64,000 nt of DNA from Clonostachys chloroleuca (Eukaryota > Ascomycota > Sordariomycetes > Hypocreales > Bionectriaceae): NCBI GenBank assembly GCA_037952775.1, contig JBANAY010000004.1:3286001-3350000 (forward strand), written 5' to 3'. Position 1 is the stretch's first letter; each line of letters opens with the position of its first letter. Of this stretch, positions 23,254 through 35,674 are shown piece after piece. A model generated the notes under the pieces. That model was not told the origin of the DNA, searched no databases, and saw nothing but the letters and a program-made list of their open reading frames with translations. Position numbers and translations under genes: made by a program.

Positions 23254-25074
23254 TCAGAGATCGTCGTTCTGGCTGAGCTGCCAGTAAGCTCCGCCCTTTG
23301 CCCACCTGCCGGTATGCTTGGGGGATTCATGGGTGATGACCATCTGGCTCCCGGGAGCAGGCGAAGGGACCAGCTCAGACTTGTACGGCAGGATCTCCCG
23401 CTCGGTGCGGACTACAGCCGTGTTCGCGAGCACCCTACCGCGGGCGTCGACGGCAACGGCAGCAACGGATAGGAAGCTCGCACCACGGACAGCCAGGCTG
23501 GTCTCGAAGCTCGTCCGGGGCACCTCGGCGAGGAACTCGCGCGAGCCCTTGCTGTCCACTACGGCGAAGAAGCGCCACGCGGCCGTCTCCGTGTCGCCAT
23601 TCCACGAGACGTAGATGGTCGTGGTGTGTGCCTTAGCGTTGGCCAGCGCGACGATGGCGGGCTCCTCGCTGGGCACGCCCGTCCAATTGTACCGGAAGGC
23701 GCGGTAGTTCTCCACGGCGACACCGAGGGCGCCCGAGTCCATGTACGCGTGGAGGAGGGGCTCGCCGTCGGCGGAGAACTCGGTCACGGCGCCTGAGGAG
23801 CCCCAGCCGACGAGGACGTTGCCGCCCGGGAGGACCTGCGTGCTGCCCTGGGACTTGGAGCGCAGGTCGTCGGGCGGGAAGTAGGCGCCGACGAGCTCGG
23901 CGGTCCAGGAGGTGGTGTTGAGGCGCAGGATCTTCCCGCTCGAAGTGGGCGCCGTGTGGACCTCGGAGCCGTCGTTGTGCTCTGTGCCGTGGGCGCTGTT
24001 GTCGTAGAGGCTGATGACCTCGATGTCGTCGTCCTGGGCGAGCCAGCGGGCGTGGTGCTGGAAGCAGAACTCGGTGCCGTTGGCCATCTCGAAGTCGGAG
24101 CGGGTTCCGTGGAGGCGCCAGATGATGGAGCCGTCGGTGCCGTTTATCTTGTGGATGGCGCAGGCGTCGCGGGCGGAGATGAGGTAGTTGCCTGAGGCGT
24201 CCTTGTCGACGCTGTTAATGTGGAAGTAGTCCCAGGCGTCGGAAGAGTTGTAGCCGGAGCCGGCCTGTCCTGGGTTGATGGGGAGTATGGCTTCTATCAT
24301 TCAGTGAAGATGGAGCGTTAGAGATGTTTGGTATGGAAGTTGTTTTGATTTGTGATGGGAGTCTCATACCATCTGGCTGGACATGATCCAAGCTTGCCCA
24401 CTCGAAGAGCAACTCGCCGGTGGAGATATCAAGTTCTAGAGAAGTCTGGTCAGTATATCTATCCAGAACGGAGGTATGTTGTTCAACTTACCTTGGATAA
24501 TGGCATTGACAATCCACTGTTGCTCAGGACTCGCTCCCCACTCAGTCAGATCCCGAGGTACAGGCTGATAGACCTGGATCAGACCTGTTTCCTCGTTGAC
24601 AATGTGGAACTCATGCTTATCAACAAGCTTGTGATTCCCTGCGCGGAGCTCACGGATTGTTTCGTAATGCTGGTCCACAAAGGTGATGTGCCCGTGGCCA
24701 TGGCCGTACCCGGGGTTATGATCACCCTCGAACGAGAACAACACATCCTTGCCCTTCCAGCGACCGGCTTGGAAGTTGGTGGACCAAATACTGTATATAC
24801 CGTACCCGGACCAGACCAAGTCTCCATTGTCCCTGAAGATGTAGGGACCGGCCTGGCGAGGCCCGTGCTGCTCGGTCGGGGTGTCGACCAGGCCGGCAAA
24901 CGGAGCGAGGAAGAGATAGCCCGGCTCAACGGCATCCGTGGCCGGGATCGTGATGTTGAGCCTTGGAGGGGCGAGGTCGGGACGGGAGCGGAACTGCCAA
25001 TCTGCCATGGCAGGCTGGACGAGCGCCGCTGCCGCAACGAGAGCAGGGACGAGAGCGGACTTGGCTGTCTTCAT
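23254..25074 (-). CDS. Secreted arylsulfotransferase-family protein (ASST-like)
   Basis: Member of the fungal arylsulfotransferase family (Pfam Arylsulfotran_2 type), beta-propeller proteins related to bacterial PAPS-independent aryl sulfotransferases; the substrate of the fungal members is not known. Three exons, 24492-25074, 24370-24435 and 23254-24293, give 562 residues with matching phases. An N-terminal signal peptide of about 24 residues (Ala-rich, ending AMA) predicts secretion. Visible propeller motifs are GPYIFRDNGDLVWSG, the His-rich GYGHGHGHITFVDQHYE, VDKHEFHIV, HINSVDKDASGNYLISARD, FCFQHHARWL and GSTQVLPGGNVLVGWG. N-glycosylation sites are frequent. It is divergent from an MFS exporter. 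Confidence 0.85.
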
Positions 25075-25993
25075 CGTTGGGGGACAGGTGGGCGGAAGCT
25101 ATGTGCGTCAGAGGTATGGGACTCCATTTCGTGCAAGAATAGGTACATTCACCTTGTGGTAGTCTACGAGCCCCGAGATAGCCTTTTCAATTTCCTTTTT
25201 TTTATATGATTTTTTGTTTCTTGATTGTGGATGGGGAGCAATTGGATCTTGTAACAGAGAATTTTGAGCTGATGTGTCAGTGGGAAAGGCATAGAGCTAG
25301 GGCACAGAGGGAGGCATTACGGTTTTACATCAGAGCTACGATGAGGGGTCAAACATTACTCATTCGGTGTGGACCACCAGCCGGCATTCAATGGGACAAT
25401 CAAGTACCAATGAAGCAGCAGAGTGAAGTGTCACGTCATATTGATCAGCATGGATTAAATGCCGCTATCGGTGGTGCCATTCAGAATTGGCGATGTTGCC
25501 CTATTGACGATGTACTATGTCAGTGGTGTTGTTGATGGAGGACTTGATGATGGTGATGGCGTGCTTCAGCGGCGTGGTGATTGGTGGGTTGGTGGAGACT
25601 GGAAGCGTCATCTCAGTCCATGCAGGAAAACCAGAGAGGACATGGTGCCGTAAAAGCATCAATTGGATGTAGCGATGCCCGTAAAACCGATCGGTGGTGC
25701 CATCTCGAGAGACAACTCAGAGATGTCGATGGATTGGTGGAGTTGCTTCGGTGTGACAGCAGAGATAGACGAATTGGTGATGGTTTGGATGGACATGCAA
25801 GGAAGACTCACTGATCCCCACACAGACAATCTCTACCCAGCCGACGCCAATTTTTTCTACCGGTTCTACTAATCCATTGATCTTCGTCAGAGAATTGCTC
25901 TCTTTACTCCTCCCTTGCCCTGTTCGGTTCTAGAACCCCAAACACAATCTTCCCTTCACGAGTGTACCACGAGCCCATCTCCTCCATCTCAAA
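25075..25993. promoter_or_regulatory. Shared divergent promoter, arylsulfotransferase / MFS exporter
   Basis: 919 bp between two divergent genes. It is rich in GGTGAT and TTGGTGG words on the plus strand and contains a 14-bp direct repeat ATCGGTGGTGCCAT at 25467-25480 and 25690-25703. A hairpin-like pair CATCTC/GAGATG lies at about 25701-25725. The layout suggests co-regulation, but this is inference. Confidence 0.5.
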
Positions 25994-27970
25994 ATGGCCG
26001 GATCATCCTCCCGGACCCCGCCAATCGACGAGGAGACACCCTTGTTCCATGACCATGACCCGGCGGGATCAGAGCCCCGAGAGGACCAGCCTATCCTTCA
26101 AGCCCCGAGCGAGGAGTCATGGACCATCCCCCGCGGCTTCTTTTGGATCCAGCTCGCCCTCATGAGCAATGTCTTCCTCCAGGCTTTTGATAGCACTATT
26201 ACTGCTGCCACTTATGCCGTCATCAGCTCCGAGTTCGGCTCCGCCAACACGGCCTCATGGCTCACGACCTCATACCTGGTCACCAGCACTGCTGTCCAGC
26301 CGCTGTATGGCCGTGTCTCGGATATTTTTGGCCGCAGGCTGTGCTTCTTCATTGCTACCATCACTTTTGGCCTGGGATGTCTCGGCTGCGGGTTGGCACG
26401 CGATGTGGTAACCTTGAACTGTATGCGAGCCCTGACTGGGTTTGGGGGTGCTGGGTTAATGACCATGGGTATGTGATTGACAATGGAACCGATGACCTTG
26501 TATCCTCTCCCAAGAGCCAGCTAGCTAATCAATGGTGGGAGACAGCAACCATTGTTAATTCGGATATGATCCCCTTCCGCAGACGGGGCATGTACCAGGC
26601 CATGCAGAACGGAATCTGGGGCCTGGGTGGAATCTCTGGTGCCTCCTTAGGCGGTGCCATCGCTGACAAGATAGGCTGGCGCTGGTGTTTCCTCCTCCAA
26701 GTCCCAGTCTCTATTTTTGCCCTTTTTGTGGGAGCCGTTGCCGTCAAGAACCAGGCTGGCAACTTGTTCGAAGACGGAATCAAGGCTGTTTGGAAGAGAG
26801 TCGATTTCACAGGTGCATTTTTCCTTGTGCTCGCCATCTCTGTCCAGCTTCTCGGGCTGAGTCTTGGTGGTAACGAGCTCCCCTGGACTAGCCCATGGGT
26901 CATCGCGCTCTTGATCGGCAGTGTTGCCCTGTTTTCCATCTTCTTCTTCATCGAGGGTCGCACAACCGCTATCCCCATCATCCCCCTACGGATGCTCAAA
27001 GGCAGATTGCCTGTGGCTACCCAGATTGCCAACATCTGTGCAGGGTTGTCCGCATATGGGGTATGTTCTTTTCTGTACCCCCGCCCTTCTCTTGTTTCAT
27101 TGACGAGAGTGTTGCCCCAGAGCCAGACTAACAGATTCCCCTCCAATAGTTTCTTTTCATGATCCCACTCTTCTTCCAGGTTATTTTGATGGAATCGGCT
27201 ACAAAGGCAGGCGCCCGCCTAGCCCTCCCTTCGCTAGCTACTCCTATCGGTTCCATCATTGCCGGAATCGTCATGTCACGCTGGGGCAAGCTGATCCCAC
27301 TTGTTAGAACTGGAGCCAGCATTATCTGCTTTGGGAGTGCCCTGCTGCTCTCGCTCTCCTTTCAGGATGCCTCGTGGAAATACATAGCTTTCATCATCCC
27401 TACCAACCTAGGAGTTGGCGTCATCTACCCGTCTATTCTCTTCACAACCCTTGCCTCATTTGATCATGCTGGTAAGAAGCACGGGAAAAATCAAAACATT
27501 GCAGGCTAGTGAATCTGGAACTAATCCATACGTCTATAGACCACGCCGTCTCCGCCTCAACAGTCTACCTTATCAGATCTCTGGGAGCTGTCTGGGGCGT
27601 TTCTACAACTTCTGCCATTGTGCAAACTACGCTCAGCGTCCGCTTGCCGGATGCTTTGAGCGGGATCTCTGATAAATGGAGAGTACGCCCCTTTTCAATC
27701 CAGCCTTCCTGTCTTCCTGTCGGACGATGGCCTCATACGTTGCATGTTCCTTGAGTTGCTGACTTTGAGATGATTTTCCACTAGGTTATCGATGAGATTC
27801 GCCACTCTGTCGAAGCGCTCAAGACCTTACCCCCGGATGTCCAGCTCAAGGCGCGCCTCGTCTACTTCGACGGCATACACTATGCCTTTGCGTCTGTGGT
27901 CGTCGCTGGCGCCATCGCTGTCATCGCCGCCTTTATTGCCAGTCCAAAGCAAATGCGCAGCACTCACTAA
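25994..27970 (+). CDS. MFS transporter, DHA2 type (14 membrane segments)
   Basis: Proton-driven major facilitator of the family with yeast Vba and fission yeast Fnx1 (vacuolar basic amino acids, drugs). Five exons, 25994-26468, 26546-27060, 27150-27471, 27540-27682 and 27785-27970, give 546 residues in frame. A soluble N-terminus of about 55 residues precedes the first membrane segment, which contains NVFLQAFDSTITAA (motif D1 style). Motif A is PLYGRVSDIFGRR; motif C is near GLGGISGASLGGAIAD. The later helices include MIPLFFQV and GVGVIYPSILFTTLASF. No frameshift. Substrate unknown; the divergent arylsulfotransferase makes export of a sulfated or aromatic compound a possible but untested idea. 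Confidence 0.9.
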
Positions 27971-28353
27971 CCTGCCAGGCTATAGTTAAGTTCTTGCATA
28001 TCAAGTATCGTGACGACCGGGTGGCGTAAGAAGTTGTGTATTGTTGTTACGTGTCGCTCTCGAATGGCACATGACGTGGGAGGTTATGGACGGGAGCGTG
28101 TATCTAAAATGGGGCGTTGGGATTAGATCAGAAGGTTTGAGATAGAACCAGAAGAAAGCTTTTGCTTCTTAGAGACTAGATATATACACAGATTGATCCG
28201 ACCATTGCCAAGAGACCGTTGGAGTACAGCGTTGGGTAGCTAGCATGGACAACTCAATCAGACTCTATACCGCATGCATTTTCAATGTTGCGTCACTATC
28301 AAGGCGCTTTTGGTGGCGCATTTTCAAGCTCCTCCTCGCTCTCAAATATTTAT
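27971..28353. other. Convergent 3' intergenic region
   Basis: 383 bp between the converging MFS and GH105 genes. No gene or repeat seen. Confidence 0.55.
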
Positions 28354-29584
28354 CTAGCAATTGCGCTTCTCCCATTCCAACGAGGCCAGGATGAAGACTG
28401 CGGCCCCTCGGAGGTCGTTCTTCCTTGTTGCGATGCTCGAGTAATACTAAACGGAATCCAGTCAGTCCAGGTAGAACAATAATAACGTTGCTAAAAAGAA
28501 CTCGAATATCTCACCTCGAAAGTAGCGTTGGAGCCCAGGCTGCCAACCTCCACCGTCTTCTCCCAGTTGATGGTGCCATCCTCATTAGTCGTCACGAACA
28601 AGTCTATCATGGCCCGGTACGCCTTCTCAGCCACATCCTTGTATCCCACCTCGGGGAGGAGCCCGAGGTTCAGGCCCCGGAGCCAGCCAAAGGTGAACAT
28701 GACGCTCGCCGACGCCTCGAGGTAGTTGCCCTTGACGTCCTCGTACCGCTTATCCATGACGTTCCACCACCCGCCCAGCTCGTCCTGCGCGCCCTTGAGC
28801 CCCTCCGCCGTCTTCTCAAAGTAGGTGATGAGCCTCTGGCGGCCCGGGTGCTCCTCGGGGATCAGCTGGATGACCTCGAGGAGCGACATGAAGTACCAGC
28901 CGATGGCGCGGCCCCAGACCAGGGGCGCGCGGCCGTCCAGGGGATCCGCCCAGACGGCCTTCTTGCTCTCGTCGTACCCGTGAACGAGGAGGTTGTTATC
29001 CTCCTTGCGCGTGCGGGCGTCGATGGTGTCGAACTGCAGCATGATGTCGTCCCACGCCGTCTGGTTCCCCGGCTGGAACAGGGACGTCCACTTGGCGTAG
29101 AAGGTGTCGGCCATGTAGATGCCGTCGAGCCACATCTGGTTGGGGTACGAGGGGTCGCGGTGCCAGAAGCCGCCCGCGAGGTTGCGCGGGTGGGTGTCGA
29201 GCATCCCGCGGACGGCGTCGGCGGCGACCTTGTACTTGGCGTCGCCGGTCTGCTCGTACCAGTAGAGGATGTTGTTGCCGAAGCGGTAGTTGTCCAGGGA
29301 GTGCTTGGCATAGTCGTAGTTGGCGATTGTGCCGTCCTCGAGGACCACGCCGTCGACGAGGTCGTGGTAGACCTGCTTGAGGGTGTCGTTCTTGGTGAAG
29401 GCGATGACGTCCTGGAAGGCGTTGTACAGTGTCGCCTCGTCGTAGTGGAAGTCGGGCTCGACCCCGTGGTGGAGGATGGAGTTGGTCATCCAGCGCGTGT
29501 AGGAGATCTTTGACCGGGGGAGGGCGCCGCCAGAGCAGGCGTGGCCGTGAGGAGGGCAATGGCAGCAGCTTGAAGAGTCCTCAT
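28354..29584 (-). CDS. Secreted GH105 unsaturated rhamnogalacturonyl hydrolase, one frameshift
   Basis: Enzyme of the YteR/RhiN type (glycoside hydrolase family 105) that removes the unsaturated uronic acid left by rhamnogalacturonan lyases during pectin breakdown. Exon 1 is 28515-29584; exon 2, 28354-28446, supplies the family-typical end FEYYSSIATRKNDLRGAAVFILAS, split by a GTGAGA intron, so a stop at 28491 is not the real end. A signal peptide of 19 residues (MRTLQAAAIALLTATPALA) lies in another frame from the body; the net -1 shift is at the G5 run 29516-29520 (C on the coding strand). With one base added, exon 1 is exactly 357 codons and the protein has 387 residues. Core motifs: YWYEQTGDAKY, GGFWHRDPSYPNQMWLDGIY (with the likely catalytic Asp), PLVWGRAIGWY. 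Confidence 0.87.
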
Positions 29585-32500
29585 TGTATTTTTCCGGTTT
29601 ATACAGCTTAATCAGATCCAATGCGGTGCTCTAGATAGATACCTCCAGGGAATCTTGTATCTATATATCTTCAGCTGCCGGTTGCCAGGGGATCCCATCC
29701 CCAGGACACGGTTTCAGCGTTGGCCTCTTCATATGGAGAAACAAACCACATGGTATACCGTTAGTTCTCACTATGCAGCACCATCGCCCGGGTCTTGACG
29801 TGCCATCCATGCCGCCAAGAACAGAATAACCACCCAGGGGCAGGAGAAATGATGGTGCGAACAGCCGGATCAGACCCGCAAAGTGATGTGAGATGTAGGC
29901 GCTCCCGGCAATTCGTGCAAAAACCCCAACGGGGGTCCTCGTTATGGTTCAAGTGTGGGTTTTCCCAGAAGAACTTGCCATGGCTAAGCTCCGTCTTCTA
30001 ATTTGTGGGATTTTCGATTGATGTGCCAAGGGAGAAATGGCTAAAATCAGCAACAGATCCGCTTTGAAGGACCTCCATATCTTTTATCCAAAGCTGGGGC
30101 GGGCTCCCGGCTGATCGGTTTCGCCAGCTCGCCGTCATTTAATTAATTACTTAGCGGACATCATTGGAATTGCTTTCCCGCTTGCTTCTTGATAAAAACA
30201 GGTGAAAGGCAAGGCTCTCTAGTCACTTAGCGCCTAACTCTGCCAAGGATATGAGGTTGGGGATTCATTCCGCGTATACGAGGCAAACCACGAGACCGCC
30301 GTCTCAGATGTGTGTAGGTATCTCTTGGAATGGAGAGATTAGCAATGAGCAGTACCATTTTTTTAACCCAACTTTACAATGTGTCACAAACGAAGGTTAT
30401 GGTGGTCCTTGTAGGCATTTTAAAGTGCCCGACACAACACTCAAATCATACATATCCATTTGCAACGTGCTTTATTCAGCGTTTCCAGACAACAACAAGT
30501 GCATTAAGCTTTGGCAATGAATTAATCTAAGCGGCAAATAATAATTTAATGTTCGATGGTGAAGAAGGAAACGAAGAATTTGGAACATGGAGGGGTTTGC
30601 GTTCTGGCTATAGGGTAAGCTGTCAATTCTTGGCGAAAGCATCTGAACAAGCAGGGTGCATCTACGGTTCACACATTGACTACTACCGTGCAATGCAAGC
30701 ACTCGCATGGTAACATCGAGGCCAGATGGTGCGGCACTTGATCAACCGGTGGAATGGTGTGCGACAGCCTGCGACCAAGATCGAGAGCCGTTGTGAGCCG
30801 AGATCATGTGGGGAGTTCGATCTGGCCGGTTGTCAGGTCCAGATCAGGAACAAGGTAGAGTTAGGTGCCGCCAGAACGTGCCGCTCCCGAGCCCGTTGGT
30901 TGGAGCAAAACATTCACAGATACTGGGACGGGTGTGGCTTTGAAATTCAATAACTTCATTACTTAGTATAGGAAATACTGGGATACTGGGAAGCTCGGAC
31001 ACGGATCAAGTGTGAGGAGTGTAAGCTTTGACGCCACCAGGCGGATAGACGGCAAAGGCGATGGATACTGGGTGGATGAAGGAGAGGCAGCGACGCAAAG
31101 AGGACGGTTGAGATCTGACTTCAGCTGGTTGTTATCTGAAGCCTGTAGATTGGAAGCGGCCGCGGCAGAAAGATGTATGTCTTGGAGACTGGCTCTGCAA
31201 GCTGAAGCCTATCTGAATGATCGCATCGTCACACCGTCAATGCAGGAGAACATAAAAATCCTTAGAAAATAATTTGGAAGGCGAATCGGCCTCGTATGTA
31301 GGCTGTTGAGTAGAACTTCCAGGGTCCTTGAGCATTCCATCGCGCTGGTTGGATGCACCTCCCCCATTATGAGATGCCGTCCTTGCCGACCCTGCACATA
31401 TCTGAACATGGATTGTCACTGAAGCTGCCGATATCAGCACCTCAGAACACCATGTGTCATTGCCTCTTGTTTGTGAGTCGCTGAGGCGGTGGAGAGGGGA
31501 AGGATTGCCTCATCTTGCCTGATGGCTCTTGAGCCAGGAGATGCCCAGATCGCCATGAGCCGATGTTCTGCCCACCTCCCTTTTCGTTTATTTGTGAGTC
31601 TAGAACTCAGAATGCGGCTGATCGCGCATAATATCTACGTTCGTGAGTCTGGGGGTAGGAGGCCTCGTGGAGGCCTCCACACGGAACACCGGCACATTAG
31701 CCTTCCTTAATAAGCCCTATCGACCGTGCTAAAGCAAGCATAATTCAGAGTTGTGGTAGATCAGGGAGTAGTATATCTTTCAGCCGTCTGCCAAACTTTA
31801 ATCGGGCTGCTTATTCCTCTTGACATAGTAGGGGGACTCCTGACACTTGTCTCGGCTACGATGAACAACAGCTTCAAGCCCACTCGACGTCGCCTACCAA
31901 CCTCACCCCGTTGAGCGATAATATTATTGAGAATGCTAATTGGATTTAACAAGCACTGGCTCGTCAACCATTTGATTTGCTGGATCGTACAGACTTCGCA
32001 ATCGGGGATGGCCACAACAGATCGTGGGTGACACCAGTGTAAACTGGTTCCTCACCATCATCACTCGATCCAACATGGCAACCCCAAGACACTGAAGGGA
32101 AATAGCGCATGGGGATTCGACTCTTGGACTAGAACATCCAAGTATACTTCCCTTTTCTCTCTTCGTCTCCCCCCTTTTAGTAGTCACCACGATGGTTGTG
32201 TCGTCAGATTCGGAGAGCCAAGACTCGGGGGACCGAATCTTCACCCCCACCTATCGGCTTCTTGGCAGATGCACCGGGAGGACTCTCCGGAGGCACTGGT
32301 GATAGGCGAGCACAATGCTTCTTCGACGGCTTTTCAATTTTACCCGTCCTCGATGTCTTGTCTCGATTTCGGCTCTCGCACGGACTTGGGCATCACCGCT
32401 GACTATGGACTGCCTCTTCAAGCCCCAACTCGCTCTAAACTCTCGTCCTGTGGTACTGGTGCAGGCAGGCTCTCTGTTCTCGACCAGCTTGCAGTGATTT

Positions 32501-32590
32501 GATTCGAATGGGGCACCGGTGCAAGCGTAAGTAAGCAAGTCTTGATTGAAAGGAAAGAATATACGTGTTGATGCAGAGCCAGAACCTGGA

Positions 32591-32611
32591 CTGGTCGAAT
32601 CATTCGACCAG
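32591..32611. repeat. 21-bp perfect palindrome
   Basis: Arms CTGGTCGAAT and ATTCGACCAG around a single C. Such a perfect 10-bp dyad is not expected by chance in a few kb and is a candidate protein-binding site or cruciform. About 40-50 bp downstream the words GGTTCTGG and GACCAGTC repeat, in inverse orientation, words just to its left. Confidence 0.85.
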
Positions 32612-33340
32612 GCACTGATTGATGGACCACATAGATCGTCGTTGACTGAAGGTTCTGGACCAGTCATTTCAGCATGACCTCCCAGTGGCTTGCGCCGGCT
32701 GAGTAGCGTTCTGACCTTGTCGTCACATCATTAGCATTGGAAGTTCGTGCAGACAGAAGTGGCAAGTGTGGGAGCGAAGTGGCTATGGCCAAACTCTGGC
32801 GACCGGCTACTGCACCTGGCGCACCCATTGTGGCGCAAGGTAGCTGATCTCTCACCATTTTACCATGCGCACCGGAGATGCCGACTAACCAAGGACCTCA
32901 AGCTAGAGTGTTAAGGTTAAACAATGGCCTCCAGTTAAGCTTGAAGATCATTGAATGCTTCGGGGAGGCATCCTGAACCTACGACACGACCTTCGGCCGA
33001 CCTGAACACCGAACTTCCAGATGTCGGTTGACTCACCTCACCACGACCTCGACTTTTACGACTGAAAAGAGCTACATTCTAGAAACGGGACGCAACGGAG
33101 TCGCCGTGGGGACCACGAAGCGATCATTGGAAAGGCCAAGAAAACAAGAGGCAGAATTTTTTCATTCCCTCTTTCAGATCTCATCCGTTGGATCAAGCTG
33201 TCGGAGGGAGCCAAGGCCAAGAGACTAGGACTCGATTTCACTCTGTTAGCGGCAATGATTGTTTGATCGCAACCGACACATTCATCCGATGCAGCACGCG
33301 GTGGAGGGTACGACTGACCACTTCCATCGCCAGGAGAACA

Positions 33341-34351
33341 CACGTGCATATGCTGGGTTGATCAGCTAAATGACAAACGGTGCAGGGCTTGGCGTGGCGT
33401 GGAGCCTGGGGTGCTTGCACGGCGATACCCGGGCAAAGTCTAACACAGGCAGAAGGCTGTCAAGGCCTGTTCCAAACGTTCTATTTTTCTTTTGACCCTT
33501 GGCCCGATGCCTCGGATGGGGTCAGGTCGCGTCACCCGACCGATGGAGCGCCAGCAAATCATCTCCTGCTGCGTCCATCATGCATTAGGCGTCTTGGCTG
33601 GGGGTACGGGGAGCCAGAGCCGGCCGATGAAGCTCTACTTGCCAAGTATCTATTGGCGGAGGTAGGGAAAGGAAACAAGAGAGCAACCGAGAGCGGGACA
33701 GGGACACGTGCGCCCTGGTGGGATGATTTGTGAACGCCGGAAGTCGTCCTGATGTTGGGCATCCGGGATGCTATGGATTGCTCTTTGATTGCGCTGCGGT
33801 TGGCCGCGGTGGGAGGATCTCATCATGGAGCTGATTTGACATCACACGCATTTGCGACAACAATGCCGCGGCGGAATAAGCCAAACCCTAGGTTAGCTGT
33901 GTTGGTTGCTCTCCATGGTAGGGTCCCAGCTCCGTGCACGCCGTTGGTCAAGAGCAGCCGCGCCGTTGATCAGGTTCGCTGCCTTCATTTGCTGTGGCCG
34001 TCGAGTGAGGTTGAGAGAGGGGCACACGTGTGATCTACGGGGACTGTGATTGGCTCCAGGGGCATCTCCCGATCCGGGTTAGCGTCGGAGGCTATCTCGA
34101 CGGCACGGTCAAACAATCGATCAGTCGAATCAACCACCATCAGCAGCAGCTTCAACTGCTTCTGGCTGTGCTCAAAGCACCTTGGCACTGCGGACGAGAT
34201 ACCCAACCCTGCTTTAGCTTGTCGCAGGCCTTGGCGGACGCTGCCCGTGTCTGACCCTCCCTCCATCCCACTCTTTTGCTTCCACTTGGGCTGCTTTGGC
34301 CACCTCGCCGGGCCATCGTGAGTACTCGAGCCCCAAATCCAAACCCACGTG
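33341..34351. promoter_or_regulatory. Four CACGTG sites upstream of the phosphate transporter
   Basis: CACGTG occurs at 33341-33346, 33705-33710, 34025-34030 and 34346-34351. This is the core of the site bound by the Pho4/NUC-1/PalcA bHLH regulators of phosphate starvation. The nearest is 1.3 kb from the ATG, far for a fungal promoter, so the link is inference; other bHLH factors use the same core. Confidence 0.4.
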
Positions 34352-35546
34352 CAAAAGAGAGGACGATTCTTCACCCTGCAATTATGTTTAATGGAGAAGC
34401 TTATTTTTGTCTTTTGCCTCAATGCAGGCTATTGAATGGGTCGGCCCATGTGTGGATTTCGGAGAATGGTGAACGCCCCCAATGCGTCTTGCGTTGCGTT
34501 TCCTTTCCTTTCGAGGAGGTGAAGGAGCATTGACTGAACCCTCAATGCAATGGCTCACTCGTGCAGCTCAGCTCCTGTGACTCTACCCGCTCTTGCGGCA
34601 GCAATGGGGTAGGATCGTCCCGGAAAAGCCACAGCGAGACAGCCATGTCCTGCTTTTGCATTCGAGCTGAAGGATAGCGTGTCCACCACCCCCCATGCCA
34701 AATATTGGGCATACAAAAGGACCAGGGCCCATCACGGCCTGCACCGAAGTGCTCATCTGTGGTGATTAGCCCCGACTATATCCTGGTGAGCTCATGCATG
34801 CTCATCGCCCGAGTTACTATCGGATGCTTCCCCCCCCAAAGGCGTGCTCTCGCATCGCAATTGGACGCCACCTTTGTCTACCAGCCCAAGCGGTTTCTCG
34901 AAGCTATGGCCTTCCTCTCTTGGGGTCCACCGTTACTCACTAATGTCCACCCCTAAAGGCTGGGCATCTTCACAAGTGTCTGTTGCCTCATCCACTTTTG
35001 CTGACCCTGCTCACTCCATCCCAGGATCATTTGGCCATTCAAACTGCCAGGATGCCTTGGCAGTGCTATCCATGCCTATATTGCCTCTCAAAGCAGATTC
35101 GAGTATCCAGGACGTGCCCTCCTGATCACCCACTCAGCGATCAGATGCTGCCCACGCACCCCGCCAGTACGATTTACGATGGAGCAAACTGGGTGGGTGC
35201 TCGTACGTAGACGGGCACTAGGACGCCCGATTCTAGAAGCCCACCCCCGAAATTCCCTGGCTTTCCTCTTTCTAAGGGTTTTAGTCAGAGCAACTGGCCG
35301 TAAAGGATGCTTAAAATTAAGCTTCTGGTGACACTACAAGGTACAACGACGGAGCAGACGAGCGACACCCCACACAGCCATCGTCACACACCATGAGAAT
35401 CCACCCAGGCAGATCCCTGGGAAAACAGTCCTAGTCTCGTACAGCGCCGCGCTGCCTGGGTGCGCCAGAATTGGGGGGACTGGGTTGGAGGCGACTGAGA
35501 AATGCTGGTCTGATGCGCATGTGCCTTGGCATCCTGCCCTCTGGAA

Positions 35547-35552
35547 TATAAA
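35547..35552 (+). promoter_or_regulatory. TATA box of the phosphate transporter
   Basis: TATAAA 123 bp before the ATG at 35675, a normal fungal distance. Confidence 0.5.
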
Positions 35553-35674
35553 GATAGAGCTGCTCGGTCCTCCCAACCCTGTTTCTCCTTTCCCAGCAAC
35601 CATCCTTTCAATAGCAACTCATTCTTTAAACGGTTTGAGCAGAGGTCGTTCCTGCGCCTCCACACAAGGACACC

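Larger units (their letters stand above)
29585..35674. other. 6-kb region without a recognisable gene
   Basis: Divergent interval between GH105 and the phosphate transporter. Open frames in it are short, of mixed strand, and their translations match no family I know. It holds a 21-bp perfect palindrome (32591-32611), a repeated GGAGGCCTC (31658-31666 and 31669-31677), and four CACGTG sites between 33341 and 34351. It might carry long non-coding transcripts, a degraded gene or an unusually long promoter; I cannot tell which. Confidence 0.5.

Noticed and set aside
28491..28514. Stop codon of GH105 at 28491
   Set aside because: Splicing at GTGAGA to the exon 28354-28446 restores the family-typical C-terminus, so this stop is intronic.
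28425..29513. Open frame of 362 codons on the plus strand
   Set aside because: It is antisense to the conserved GH105 gene, whose GC-rich third positions keep the opposite strand open; the translation has no family features.
33380..34422. Open frames of 117 (+) and 145 (-) codons in the 6-kb desert
   Set aside because: No recognisable domain, mixed composition, no consistent exon joins; not enough to call a gene.
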